Positions 14,883-23,763 are shown, counted from the stretch's first letter. The stretch is 64,000 nucleotides of DNA from Rhizobium sp. Root1220 (GCF_001426265.1 NZ_LMDG01000034.1:172888-236887); one strand, 5' to 3'. Notes: a model not told the origin generated them from the sequence alone. Made by a program: numbers and translations.

Positions 14883-14979
14883 GACATCGGCTGACGGGGC
14901 AACCTGGTGCCGGGCCCCTCTGGCGAGAGTTTTTACGGCGCTCTCGCGATGTCGGTACCGCCTGCAGATAAGCCGGCGG
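14883..14979 (+). promoter_or_regulatory. structured leader RNA of terC, possible cis-regulatory element
   Basis: The leader can fold into a three-way junction. The closing stem is GACATCG (14883-14889) with CGATGTC (14947-14953). A second stem is GGGGC (14896-14900) with GCCCC (14914-14918), and a third CGAGAG (14924-14929) with CTCTCG (14941-14946). A further stem CCGCC / GGCGG (14958-14979) follows. GAGAG can instead pair with CTCT just upstream, directly before TTTTT, which suggests a switch between two shapes. TerC-family genes are often under the manganese-sensing yybP-ykoY riboswitch or pH-responsive leaders, but the known yybP-ykoY loops were not recognised here. Confidence 0.45.
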
Positions 14980-15093
14980 ATTTCATTCGATGATCAAGCA
15001 CACCATGCCTCGCACGCATGCCCATTGGGGTATGTGGCGTTCTTCCCGCATATTCTCTTCGTTCAACACTATCTCAGCTTGCGAGGTGCGGCC

Positions 15094-16188
15094 ATGAACG
15101 CCCCCACGCAAAAAACAACGCTCAGCTATTTCCGCTGGGCCTTTATCGTCACTTTCCTCGGCCTTGTCCTCGGTGCTGCCCTCGGCTGGCAGAGCACAGG
15201 CACGATCGGCGGCATGGCAACCGTCTTCTTCATTTGTACGGTTCTGGCCGTGCTGGAGATCTCGCTCTCCTTCGACAACGCCATCGTCAATGCCAACAAG
15301 CTGAAGGACATGACGCCGGTCTGGCAGCATCGGTTCCTCACCTGGGGTATCGTCATCGCCGTCTTCGGCATGCGCATTGTCTTCCCGCTGGCGATTGTCG
15401 TCATCGCCGCACAGATTGGCCCGTGGGAAGCCCTCGTGCTGGCCGCACGCGAGCCTGCCGAATACGCCCGCATCATGAACGATGCGCACCTGCCGATCGC
15501 AGCCTTCGGCGGCACCTTCCTGATGATGGTCGGCCTCAACTACTTCTTCAACCACGAGAAGGACGTGCACTGGATTACCGGCCTCGAGAAGCTGATGGCG
15601 CGCGGAGCCACCGTTAAAGGCATCGAGATCGCCTTTGTGCTGGCGCTTATCCTCGTTTTCTCAACACTGCTTGAAGCAGAGGAAGCCAGCACCTTCGTCC
15701 ATTGCGCCATATACGGCCTGCTGACCTTCCTCGGCGTCGAGGTGATCGGCGGACTGCTGGATGCCTCGCAAAAGACGATGAGCGCTGCCGCCAAGGGCGG
15801 GTTGGGCGCCTTCATCTATCTGGAAGTACTGGATGCCAGCTTCTCCTTTGACGGGGTCATCGGCGCCTTCGCGCTGACGCAAAACCTCTTCATCATTGCT
15901 ATCGGCCTCGGCATCGGCGCCATGTACGTGCGTTCGATGACCATCATGCTGGTGGAAAAGGGAACGCTTGCCGAATACCGCTATCTCGAGCACGGCGCCT
16001 TCTACGCGATCCTGATCCTTTCGGTGATCATGTATGTGCAGACCATGGTGCATATCCCCGAGGTCATCACCGGCCTTGGCGGCGCGACGCTGATCGGCAT
16101 CTCGCTGTGGTCCTCCATCCGCTACAACAGGAAAGAGCGGACAGAGGCGCATGCAGACGCCGCACAAGAGCGACAGCTACAGGCCTGA
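15094..16188 (+). CDS. TerC/DUF475-family integral membrane protein
   Basis: Polytopic inner-membrane protein of 364 residues with about nine spans. The signature VLEISLSFDNAIVNANKL occurs near the N-terminus and is partly repeated as LEVLDASFSFDGVIGAFAL in the second half, giving the two-fold acidic motif of TerC-like proteins. Members have been tied to metal export (manganese; tellurite resistance by name), so a metal efflux or metal-loading role at the membrane is plausible, but no substrate is proven for this subfamily. The start at 15094 was chosen over an upstream ATG because GAGG precedes it and homologues begin MNAPTQ-like. A long structured leader lies upstream. Confidence 0.85.
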   Translation: MNAPTQKTTLSYFRWAFIVTFLGLVLGAALGWQSTGTIGGMATVFFICTVLAVLEISLSFDNAIVNANKLKDMTPVWQHRFLTWGIVIAVFGMRIVFPLAIVVIAAQIGPWEALVLAAREPAEYARIMNDAHLPIAAFGGTFLMMVGLNYFFNHEKDVHWITGLEKLMARGATVKGIEIAFVLALILVFSTLLEAEEASTFVHCAIYGLLTFLGVEVIGGLLDASQKTMSAAAKGGLGAFIYLEVLDASFSFDGVIGAFALTQNLFIIAIGLGIGAMYVRSMTIMLVEKGTLAEYRYLEHGAFYAILILSVIMYVQTMVHIPEVITGLGGATLIGISLWSSIRYNRKERTEAHADAAQERQLQA

Positions 16189-16237
16189 TCCAGGGTGAGC
16201 CGCACGCCAAGGCGGCGTTCACCCTCGGAAAAAATAA

Positions 16238-16263
16238 AGCCCGCGACCATTCGGTTGCGGGCT
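16238..16263 (+). terminator. terminator hairpin of terC
   Basis: AGCCCGCGACC (16238-16248) pairs perfectly with GGTTGCGGGCT (16253-16263), allowing one G-T pair, around a 4-base loop. The following sequence is TGTTCGTTTG, a modest T-rich tail. Confidence 0.65.
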
Positions 16264-16324
16264 GTTCGTTTGCGGCTATCTCAAACCGCCGAGCGCGGCG
16301 CCCGTTCGGGCGCAGCGGTCTGGT

Positions 16325-16492
16325 CTAGTGGTTCAGTCTGCCGTACATGCTCGGGTCGATTCCGAGTTCGCGCAGATCGCGGGACTTCGGGCGACGGCCG
16401 GATTCGATGGTAGCGCTGACGGCATTGGCGGCACTGAGCATCGCAAAGGCGCGACCAAGGAAGCCGTCGCGAATGGACTGGCGGAAGGACAT
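16325..16492 (-). CDS. short DUF1127-like protein
   Basis: Small protein of 55 residues, MSFRQSIRDGFLGRAFAML to DPSMYGRLNH. The C-terminal segment SRDLRELGIDPSMYGRL resembles the DUF1127 (YjiS-like) tail, RELxDLGIxR, that is widespread as many small paralogues in Rhizobiaceae. Some of these are Arg-rich RNA-binding regulators of RNA turnover and phosphate metabolism. The start at 16492 is preceded by a purine-rich AGAGAGAAAGAAA stretch; longer in-frame starts lack a site. It is downstream of tctA but separated by a terminator, so it is probably monocistronic. The family call is tentative because the sequence is short. Confidence 0.6.
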   Translation of the reverse strand: MSFRQSIRDGFLGRAFAMLSAANAVSATIESGRRPKSRDLRELGIDPSMYGRLNH

Positions 16493-16579
16493 TTTCTTTC
16501 TCTCTTGCTTTATGATTGACTGCTTACATATGTGTCCGCCCCGTCCTGTCCGCAAGCCGCGCAAATTCAGCCCTGCCAT

Positions 16580-16617
16580 GCAAAAAGAAACGACCGGCGA
16601 ATGTCCCATCGCCGGTC
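16580..16617 (-). terminator. intrinsic terminator of the tctCBA operon
   Basis: On the minus strand GACCGGCGA pairs with TCGCCGGTC (16617-16592) across an 8-base loop and is followed by GTTTCTTTTTG. It lies 34 bases after the tctA stop. Confidence 0.8.
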
Positions 16618-16650
16618 GCAAGATTGGGTGTTCAGGCAGCTTTTGCTTTT

Positions 16651-18177
16651 CTAGTCTTCGTTGGCCGCCAGTTGCGACAGAACCTGGCCACGCCCACGAA
16701 TCCTGAGGATCAACGGGATCAGGAACGCGGCGGCGGCGACGAGCAGCAACCCCGCTGCAATCGGTGACATCACCAGCGTCGTGACATCACCCTGGCTGAT
16801 GGCCAGCGCCCGCCGCAGCTGTTGCTCCGCCAGCGGCCCGAGGATGAGGCCGACCACCGCAGGCGCAATCGGATAACCGAACAGCCGCATGATGTAACCG
16901 AGAATACCGAAGGCGAGCAGCATGCCGAGCTCGAACACCGATGGATTGGCGCCGATCGTGCCGAGCGTCGCAAACAGCAGGATACCGGCATAGAGCCACG
17001 GCTTCGGGATGGTCAGCAGCCGCACCCACAGGCCGATCATCGGCAGGTTGAGAACCAGCAGCATCGCATTCGCGATGAGCAGGCTGGCAATCAGACCCCA
17101 GACGAGCTGCGGATTGTTGGCAAACAGCAATGGACCGGGTTGCAGCCCGTATTGCTGGAACCCGGCGAGCATGATCGCCGCCGTCGCTGTTGTCGGCAAG
17201 CCGAGTGTGAGCAATGGCACCAGCGTCCCGGCGGCCGATGCGTTGTTGGCAGCCTCCGGACCGGCAACACCTTCGATGGCGCCATGCCCGAACTCTTCCG
17301 GGTTCTTCGCCAGCCGCCTTTCGGTGGCATAGGAGAGGAATGTGCCAATCTCGGCGCCGCCTGCCGGCATCGCGCCGATCGGAAAGCCGATCAGCGTGCC
17401 GCGCAGCCAGGGCTTCCACGAACGCGACCAATCCTGCGCCGTCATCCACAGCGAGCCCTTGACCGCTTCGATCTTGTCTTCGATGCGGTTGCCCTGTGCC
17501 GCAATATAGAGCGTCTCGCCGATCGCAAACATGGCAACGGCCAGCGTCGTCACCTCGACACCATCAAGCAGGTCAGGAATACCGAAGGACAGCCGCGCTT
17601 GCCCTGTCTGTTGATCGATACCGACCAGGGCAAGTGCAAAGCCGATGAACAGCGAGGTCAGTCCCCGCAGAGCCGAGTCGCCGAAAGCCGAAGACACCGT
17701 GACGAAGGCCAGAACCATCAGCGCGAAATACTCGCGCGGCCCGAACACCAGCGCCAGCTTGACGATGAATGGCGCGATGAAGGCAAGCCCAAGCGTGGCG
17801 ATCAGCCCGGCGACGAACGAGCCGATTGCTGCCGTTGCCAGCGCCGGCCCGCCGCGCCCGGCGCGCGCCATCTTGTTGCCCTCGAGTGCGGTGACGATCG
17901 AGGCGCTTTCGCCCGGCGTATTCAGCAGGATCGAGGTGGTCGACCCGCCATACATGCCGCCGTAATAGATGCCGGCAAACATGATGAGAGAGCCAGCCGG
18001 ATCGAGTTGGTAAGTGACAGGCAACAGGAGCGCCACCGTCAGCGCCGGGCCGATGCCCGGCAGAACGCCGACAGCTGTGCCTAGCGTCACGCCAACGAAG
18101 GCATAGAGCAGATTCATCGGCTGCATTGCGACCAGGATGCCCTGGAAGAGGAATTCGAAGGTGCTCATCGCATCCAA
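16651..18177 (-). CDS. tctA: tripartite tricarboxylate transporter, large membrane subunit TctA
   Basis: Large membrane subunit (508 residues, about 11-12 spans) of a TTT-family secondary transporter that takes up tricarboxylates or other carboxylates with a periplasmic binding protein. Diagnostic segments are NLLYAFVGVTLGTAVGVLPGIGPALTVALLLPVTYQLDP, AGIYYGGMYGGSTTSILLNTPGESAS and PIGAMPAGGAEIGTFLSYATERR. Start at 18177; the ATG at 18168 (MSTFEFL), with AGGA nine bases upstream, is equally likely. The stop of tctB lies just ahead. The true substrate of such rhizobial systems is often unknown; citrate is only the family prototype. Confidence 0.92.
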   Translation of the reverse strand: MDAMSTFEFLFQGILVAMQPMNLLYAFVGVTLGTAVGVLPGIGPALTVALLLPVTYQLDPAGSLIMFAGIYYGGMYGGSTTSILLNTPGESASIVTALEGNKMARAGRGGPALATAAIGSFVAGLIATLGLAFIAPFIVKLALVFGPREYFALMVLAFVTVSSAFGDSALRGLTSLFIGFALALVGIDQQTGQARLSFGIPDLLDGVEVTTLAVAMFAIGETLYIAAQGNRIEDKIEAVKGSLWMTAQDWSRSWKPWLRGTLIGFPIGAMPAGGAEIGTFLSYATERRLAKNPEEFGHGAIEGVAGPEAANNASAAGTLVPLLTLGLPTTATAAIMLAGFQQYGLQPGPLLFANNPQLVWGLIASLLIANAMLLVLNLPMIGLWVRLLTIPKPWLYAGILLFATLGTIGANPSVFELGMLLAFGILGYIMRLFGYPIAPAVVGLILGPLAEQQLRRALAISQGDVTTLVMSPIAAGLLLVAAAAFLIPLILRIRGRGQVLSQLAANED

Positions 18178-18179
18178 TC

Positions 18180-18671
18180 CTAGAAGAAGAGTCTTTCAAG
18201 CGGCCCTGCAGGCAGCGTGAGTTTCAGGAGTTGCGAGAAGATCGCCCAGACGACGAAGCTCAGGACGATGCCGAACGGAATCGAGAACCAGAGCTTTCGG
18301 CGGCCGAACCCACGTGCGGTGAATGCGAATAGCATACCGGTTGCAATCGAGAAGCCGGCTGTCTTCAAAAGCAGCATCTGTGCCGCAAGACCGGCGATAA
18401 CCCAGACGACGGGTGCGATTTCCTGGTGCTCCCGCTCGGGAAACTCGCCGCGAAATGCCTCGAAGACGGTCCATATGCCCAGGCCGAAAAGCCCGATCGC
18501 GACGACCTTGGGTGCGGTGGCTGGTCCGATGCGGGCATACTGCGCGATCGTCTTGAGATGCATAGCGTCCCACAGGATCACCGCCGCCACGATGAAAAGA
18601 CAGATGGCAATGACCAGCGCCGCCCAATCGGGGCGGCGCTTCGTTGCCAAGGGCTCGCTACCCTGGCTCAT
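18180..18671 (-). CDS. tctB: tripartite tricarboxylate transporter, small membrane subunit TctB
   Basis: Poorly conserved small membrane subunit of 163 residues with four spans (for example WAALVIAICLFIVAAVILWDAM and KLWFSIPFGIVLSFVVWAIFSQLL). The length, spacing between tctC and tctA, and four-span pattern (DUF1468-like) identify it. Its start overlaps the end of tctC by four bases and its stop is right before tctA, so the three genes are translationally coupled. Confidence 0.88.
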   Translation of the reverse strand: MSQGSEPLATKRRPDWAALVIAICLFIVAAVILWDAMHLKTIAQYARIGPATAPKVVAIGLFGLGIWTVFEAFRGEFPEREHQEIAPVVWVIAGLAAQMLLLKTAGFSIATGMLFAFTARGFGRRKLWFSIPFGIVLSFVVWAIFSQLLKLTLPAGPLERLFF

Positions 18672-19612
18672 TGAACAAGTCCGATCTCTTTGAGGATGCC
18701 CTCGGTCGATGAAACATCCTTGTCGAGCTGCGCCTTGAAGGCATCGCCGGCGAGATAGGTATCAGCCCAACCCTTGGTTTTCAGGATCTCCTGCCAGCTG
18801 GCGGACTTGGAAAGCTTGTCGAAGTCGGCTGTCACGGCAGCCGTCTGCTCGGGCGTCAGGCCCGGAGCGGCGGCAACCATGCGCCAGTTCTGCACGGCGA
18901 CGTCGACACCGGATTCCTTCAGCGTCGGAGCGTCGACACCGTCGATGCGTGCGTCGCTGGAGACGGCAAGCAGCCTTAGCTGACCGGCCTTCACCTGGGA
19001 TTCAAATTCGCCGTAGCCGGAGATGCCGGCTGTCACCTGGCCACCGAGAATAGCCGCGAGCGCTTCGCCGCCGCCCGAGAAGGCGACATAGTTGATCTTC
19101 GTCGGATCGACGCCGGCCGCCTTGGCGATCAGCCCGACCGCAATATGGTCGGCGCCGCCGGCCGAACCGCCAGCCCAGGAAACCGCGCCCGGATCCTGCT
19201 TCAGCTTGGCGACCAGATCGCCTATCGTCTTGATATCGGACGCCGCCGGAACGACGATCGCCTCATACTCGCCGGTCAGACGGGCGATCGGCGTGACCTC
19301 CTTCAGCGTGACCGGTGACTGGTTGGTCAAGATCGCGCCGACCATGACATAGCCGCCGACGATCAGCGCGTTCGGATTGCCGCTGTTCTGGCTGGCGAAT
19401 TGCGCCAGCCCGATGGTGCCGCCGGCACCCGGAACGTTCTGAACCTGGACGTTGCCGGAAATGCCTTCCTTCTGCAGGACGGTCTGCAGCGACCGGGCCG
19501 TCTGGTCCCAGCCGCCGCCGGGTGCAGCCGGTGCCATGATTGTGTAGTCGGCCGCATAGGCCGGCAGCGCGATCGCGGCTGCAAAGATTGTCACAAGAAA
19601 AGTGTGCTTCAC
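18668..19612 (-). CDS. tctC: tripartite tricarboxylate transporter, periplasmic binding protein TctC
   Basis: Extracytoplasmic solute receptor of 314 residues in the Bug/TctC family. The signal peptide is MKHTFLVTIFAAAIALPAYAADY, followed by the family hallmark PAAPGGGWDQTAR and later VQNVPGAGGTIGLAQ, which contact the carboxylate ligand. GSAGGADHIAVGLIAKAAG is also typical. The start is the GTG at 19612, fixed by GGAGG seven bases upstream; the longer open frame to 19681 lacks a site and would hide the signal peptide. First gene of tctCBA. A TctDE-like two-component system encoded some 4 kb away is the likely regulator. Confidence 0.92.
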   Translation of the reverse strand: MKHTFLVTIFAAAIALPAYAADYTIMAPAAPGGGWDQTARSLQTVLQKEGISGNVQVQNVPGAGGTIGLAQFASQNSGNPNALIVGGYVMVGAILTNQSPVTLKEVTPIARLTGEYEAIVVPAASDIKTIGDLVAKLKQDPGAVSWAGGSAGGADHIAVGLIAKAAGVDPTKINYVAFSGGGEALAAILGGQVTAGISGYGEFESQVKAGQLRLLAVSSDARIDGVDAPTLKESGVDVAVQNWRMVAAAPGLTPEQTAAVTADFDKLSKSASWQEILKTKGWADTYLAGDAFKAQLDKDVSSTEGILKEIGLVQ

Positions 19613-19778
19613 GATGTGTCCTCCATGGCGCGGCTGAGGAACCGCGCATTGTTCTCGATGGAATCGGGAAGGACACCGCAAACGGACGCCAAGGTCCGAT
19701 AAGCCGGTAAAGCTCCTCCCGAAACTTCACTTTTCCGCCTCCACGGAGCTGAAGTTCTTCAAACTCGACCATAGTAAG

Positions 19779-19796
19779 CTGTCATTTAGCTGACAT
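19779..19796 (+). promoter_or_regulatory. Pho-box-like direct repeat between tctC and a small gene
   Basis: CTGTCAT-TTAG-CTGACAT matches the 18-base PhoB box CTGTCAT-N4-CTGTCAT with one mismatch. It lies in the divergent gap about 170 bases upstream of tctC and 155 bases upstream of the small gene at 19951, in the orientation of the latter. Direct repeats of 11 bases are also how other OmpR-family regulators such as TctD bind, so the bound factor is uncertain. Confidence 0.4.
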
Positions 19797-19950
19797 CGGT
19801 GGGTTATCCAGTCGCAACCGACACTTTTCTGCCGCAATCACTCCCGGCGACTTCGCCTTCCGGTGCCTCGATGCCGGCTGCATAAATGCTCGGGTGCGCG
19901 GAACTTCTTCGCGCCACATGCGTTACCCCGCAGTTATATGGAGTTGCGCC

Positions 19951-20139
19951 ATGAGTTCTCGCCTCGACATCGATAAGATCGACAACGGCAGCTTGAGGGA
20001 AGTATGGAGCGTCCGGGAATTTGTTCGCCGACACCGATTGGACAAGGATGAGGAGAAGCGTCTTCTGACGCTCTTCGGATCGTTTGCAACGAAGCAGGAA
20101 CTGCTGTCCAACGCGCAGCGGCCCTGCCTGTTCCGCTAA
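19951..20139 (+). CDS. 62-residue rhizobial hypothetical protein
   Basis: Small soluble protein, MSSRLDIDKIDNGSLREVWSV to NAQRPCLFR, predicted mostly helical and charged. The start at 19951 is chosen because GGAG lies eight bases upstream; the earlier in-frame ATG at 19894 has none. Similar short proteins with a D-KID-GSLREVW start are, as far as I recall, common in Rhizobium genomes, but I know no function. A Pho-box-like repeat lies upstream in the same orientation. Confidence 0.6.
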   Translation: MSSRLDIDKIDNGSLREVWSVREFVRRHRLDKDEEKRLLTLFGSFATKQELLSNAQRPCLFR

Positions 20140-20176
20140 CACCCCCACCAGATACAGAGTTTGCTGCTTCCGATGA

Positions 20177-20570
20177 TCAGGACGCGAGCGGCGTGAGAAA
20201 ACGCGGGCTATGCCAGGCGCGGCCAAAGCGAACCGCGGCGGCATATTCCAGTGCTTCCGCAACCTTTGCTGGCCAATGTGGCTTGGAGACAACGCCCACA
20301 GCGCTGGTGTTGGCTCGCACGATTTCCGGATTGCCTGTCATGAAGACGACGGTCGTCCCAGTAGCCGTCCACCAGCCGCGCAGCGATTGCAGGCCCTGTC
20401 ACGCCGTCGGCGAGTTGCACGTCGACCAGCGCGACCTCCGCGTCCTGCGCCAGTTCCAGTGCTTCGGAGGCATTTCGTGCCGTCCCGACGACCTGGTGGC
20501 CCAAATCCTCTACGATCGACTCGAGATCGAGTGCAATCAGCAACTCGTCTTCAACTATCAGAACCTTCAT
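20177..20570 (-). pseudogene. frameshifted single-domain response regulator
   Basis: The first 68 codons encode a receiver domain, MKVLIVEDELLIALDLESIVEDLG with the acidic pair and phosphoacceptor in VALVDVQLADG. At about 20357-20366 the frame breaks. In the next frame the domain resumes as GTTVVFMTGNPEIVR and VSKPHWPAKVAEALEYA, with the conserved Thr and the KP motif, and ends at the TGA at 20177-20179. The whole would be about 126 residues. A single extra base in the run TACTGGGACG explains it, so this is either a recent pseudogene or a base-calling error. A cyclase pseudogene lies nearby. Confidence 0.75.
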
Positions 20571-20686
20571 GCAGAGATGCCCTATCCAATCCAGCGTCCA
20601 TCGGCGACCAAGACGTGGAAACGCCCGACTTCGCTTTCGGTTCCGGATCGCTCGAAATTACCGGTGGCAACCGGTGCGCGTGCGCC

Positions 20687-21754
20687 TCATTGAGTGCGAA
20701 GCACCTGGTTCCAATGCTCGATCAGGCGCGCCCGTTTCACTTGGTCGAGATAGACCATCAAGCCGGGGCTGACCGGCACCGGCCGCAACTGCGCGCCGAG
20801 GAGCGCCTGCATCGTGTTTGCCGTATTCTCGCCGGTGACCTCCGGACTGACCGCAGGAATTTGCAGTTCGCGCGCCATTATCGTTTGCCCTTGCTTCGAC
20901 ATGAAGAAGGAGAGGTAGCGACGCCCAAGCTCGGGATCGGCGGCTGCCTGCGGCACCAGCCCGATCCGGGACATCACAACGGTATAATCCTTCGGCAGCA
21001 CGATGCCGACGTCGGGATGCCGCTTGGCCCAATCGGCCGCATAGGAGCCGAGAATATTGTAGCCGAGCACGAAGCGCCCGTCGGCAACGCGCTCCAGAAT
21101 GGCGGAACTGGTAGAGTAGAGCTTGACGCCCGCCGCCCCCATTGCACTGATAACCGACCAGATATCCCCGAACTGTTCCTGATCGCGCGCCATGAACAGA
21201 AACCCGACACCGGAGCGCTCGATATCATAGGTACCGATGCGGCCATGGACCGCTTCCCCCTTGCGCTTGAGGTAGTCGACGAACTCCGCGCGGGAACCTG
21301 GCGGCGGTTCGCTGACGAAACTCGGCTTGTGATAGACGAAGACCGCTGGCTCGAAGGTAAGCGCATAGGCGGTATTTCGCCAGTTCGCCCATTTCGGCCA
21401 CGCTGCGCTCATCGGCAGGTTGCTGACCTGCGCATAGCCGTCATTGGAAAGCTTCACCTGCAGATCCATGGCAGACGAGAAGGCGAAATCGGCCGTGCGC
21501 TGGCCGGCGTCGGTTTCACGCACGATGCGGTCATAGATCTCGCCGGTCAGCATGTCCTCGTACTTCACCGCGACATCCGGATTGGCCTCCTGAAAACCCT
21601 CAATCATCGGCTGCGCGAGCGGCTCGTCGAGCGAGGAATAGACGACCAGAGTCGGGGCACTCGCATTGCCTGAGACAGCGGGATAGAGAACCTCGTCCGC
21701 AGCGGCGACTCCGGGACAGATGAATAGAAATGCAAGAAAAGCCAGTCTCCTCAT
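20687..21754 (-). CDS. periplasmic substrate-binding protein (Fe3+/polyamine-type ABC family)
   Basis: Exported solute-binding protein of about 355 residues. The signal peptide MRRLAFLAFLFICPGVAAA is followed by TLVVYSSLDEPLAQPMIEGFQEANPDVAVKYEDML, the opening of the AfuA/FbpA-like class. No ABC permease or ATPase genes are adjacent. In rhizobia and other proteobacteria such a lone binding protein is found beside TctDE-type two-component systems, where it may deliver a ligand to the sensor. Here the cyclase pseudogene separates them. The start at 21754 was chosen because it opens the signal peptide; an ATG at 21787 is the longer option and neither has a good ribosome site. Confidence 0.8.
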   Translation of the reverse strand: MRRLAFLAFLFICPGVAAADEVLYPAVSGNASAPTLVVYSSLDEPLAQPMIEGFQEANPDVAVKYEDMLTGEIYDRIVRETDAGQRTADFAFSSAMDLQVKLSNDGYAQVSNLPMSAAWPKWANWRNTAYALTFEPAVFVYHKPSFVSEPPPGSRAEFVDYLKRKGEAVHGRIGTYDIERSGVGFLFMARDQEQFGDIWSVISAMGAAGVKLYSTSSAILERVADGRFVLGYNILGSYAADWAKRHPDVGIVLPKDYTVVMSRIGLVPQAAADPELGRRYLSFFMSKQGQTIMARELQIPAVSPEVTGENTANTMQALLGAQLRPVPVSPGLMVYLDQVKRARLIEHWNQVLRTQ

Positions 21755-21872
21755 CCGGCCAGAATGCATGACGTTGGCAGGCGGCACAAGGGAGGCCGGA
21801 TTGCTGGCAAATCCAGAGGCGTTCCTCCAAAGGCGTAAGGGTCACGCAGGACATCCAGCTTCAAAAACGCTA

Positions 21873-23641
21873 GTGTCGATCAAACCTGTCCCGGAGGATG
21901 CATTGGAGCGACGACTGACAGCCATTCTCGCCGCCGATGTCGTCGGCTACAGCAGGCTGATGGGAGTTGACGAAGCGGGAACGCTGGCGGCGGTAAATCG
22001 TCATCGCAGCGAACTGCTCGAGCCCGAAATTATCAAGCACAACGGTCGCCTGGTAAAGCTCATCGTTGCTGGCGGAGTTCTCGAGTGTGGTCAACGCGGT
22101 CGCCTGCGCCGTGGAAATCCAGCGCGGCGCTGCGAAAAGGAACGAGGGCGTTCCCGACGACCGCCGCATCCGGTTTCGGATCGGCATCAATCTCGGGGAC
22201 ATCATCGTCGAGGACGGCGACATCTTTGGCGACGGCGTGAATGTCGCAGCCCGGCTGGAGGCGATCGCCGAGCCCGGCGGCATTGCGGTATCGGCATCGG
22301 TCTGCGATCAGGTCGGCTCACGCCTGAACCTGCATTTCGAGGACCGGGGCCAGCAATCGCTGAAAAACATCCGGCAGGAGGTTCGGGTCTATGCGGTGCG
22401 TTTCGACCATCCGCGCGAGGCCGTCACGGAGCGCCCGGAGGCGCCCGTCCGACAATCGATCGTGGTTCTCCCCTTCACCAACATGAGCGGCGATCCCGAT
22501 CAGGAATATTTTTCGGACGGCTTGACCGAAGACATCATCACCGATCTGTCGAAGGTGTCCGGCCTCGTCGTGACACCGCGCAACACCACCTTCTCCTACA
22601 AGAGCCGACACGTGAAGATCGGCCAGATCGCCCACGAACTGTCCGTCCGCTACGTGCTTCAGGGCAGTGTCCGAAAATCGGGCAAGCGCGTCAGGATCAG
22701 TGCGCAGATGATCGACACCGGCAACGAAAACCATCTATGGGCCGACCGCTATGATCGTGACCTGACCGATATCTTCGCCATCCAGGACGAAATCGCTCAC
22801 GCCATCGTCGGCCAGCTGAAGATCAAGCTTCGACCAGAGGAAAAACGCACGATCGAGAGCGATCCCACCACCAACATTGAGGCCTATACATATTACCTCA
22901 GGGGGCGCAAATTCGCCCGATCGATGACCATGCCCTATCTGGTACGCCGCCGAATTGCCGATCGCCGATCTGCTTGAAATCAGCGCCAAGGCGCTGGCGC
23001 TGGATCCCGACCTTGCCGAGGCGCATGCCGCCCGCGCCATGGTCCTGCACCATAACGGAAACGATGCCGAGTCCGTCGGCTACTTCGAACGCGCGCTGGC
23101 GCTCGATCCCAACCTGTTCGAAGCCAACTTCCACTTCGCCCACCGGCAGTTTCAGCAAGGTGCGTTCGAAAGCGCAATCCTCTATTTCGAGCGCGCCGCG
23201 TCTCTCTACCCGGACGATTACGTCTCACCCGTTCTTCTGGCGGCTGCCTACCGTTCGCTTGGCCGTCCTCGGGAGCAGCGAAATTGGGCGACCGAAGCCA
23301 TCGTCCGCTGCCAACGCGCTGCCGAACAGAGCCCCGAGAACTCCGCGCCCGTCCATCGCGCCGCCCTGGCCTACGCGCATCTCGGGGATCGCAAGCAGGC
23401 ACTGTCGTGGACGTCGCGGGCGCTCGCCATGGATTCGAACGACGTGATCGGACGGTACAACGCAGCCTGCGTTTACGCGATGATGGGCGATCTCGACCAC
23501 GCCATCGATATTCTGGAGCGACTGCTGCCGAACAGTTCCTCCTACCAGATCAACTGGTTCTCGAATGATTCGGATCTCGACAACATCCGCTCGAATCCCC
23601 GCTTCGGAAAGCTGATGGAAGCCATTGCGCGGCAGCGGTGA
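21873..23641 (+). pseudogene. broken class III adenylate/guanylate cyclase with TolB-like and TPR regions
   Basis: Three frames together encode a typical rhizobial cyclase: cyclase homology domain (ERRLTAILAADVVGYSRLMG, then FRIGINLGDIIVEDGDIFGDGVNVAARLE), TolB-N-like part (SIVVLPFTNMSGDPDQEYFSDGL) and TPRs (ALALDPDLAEAHAARAM onward). The first break, near 22063-22075, replaces the expected KLIGDGVLAEF with KLI-VAGGV, as if eight bases were lost including the metal-binding GDG motif. The second, near 22935-22955, drops roughly 30-35 codons between the TolB-like and TPR parts. The start is GTG at 21873 or TTG at 21903. These deletions look genuine rather than sequencing errors, so no cyclase is made. 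Confidence 0.85.
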
Positions 23642-23763
23642 CCAGCGCGGCTTGATATCGACCGCTTCCCGGCAACCAGGATACTGGCTCGGCGCCTGCC
23701 AATACAAGGCGGTGACACTGAAGTGCGCTGGCTGTAGTCTCGCGGCGAACAAGGGAAACATTC

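Noticed and set aside
14870..14980. yybP-ykoY manganese riboswitch before terC
   Set aside because: The context fits, but the conserved loop sequences of that class could not be found, so only a generic structured leader is claimed.
20583..20686. In-frame continuation of the binding-protein gene past its TGA (about 34 protein-like codons)
   Set aside because: The binding protein already ends at the usual family length, there is no start codon for a separate gene, and third-position GC is not convincing. Selenocysteine or readthrough is not supported.
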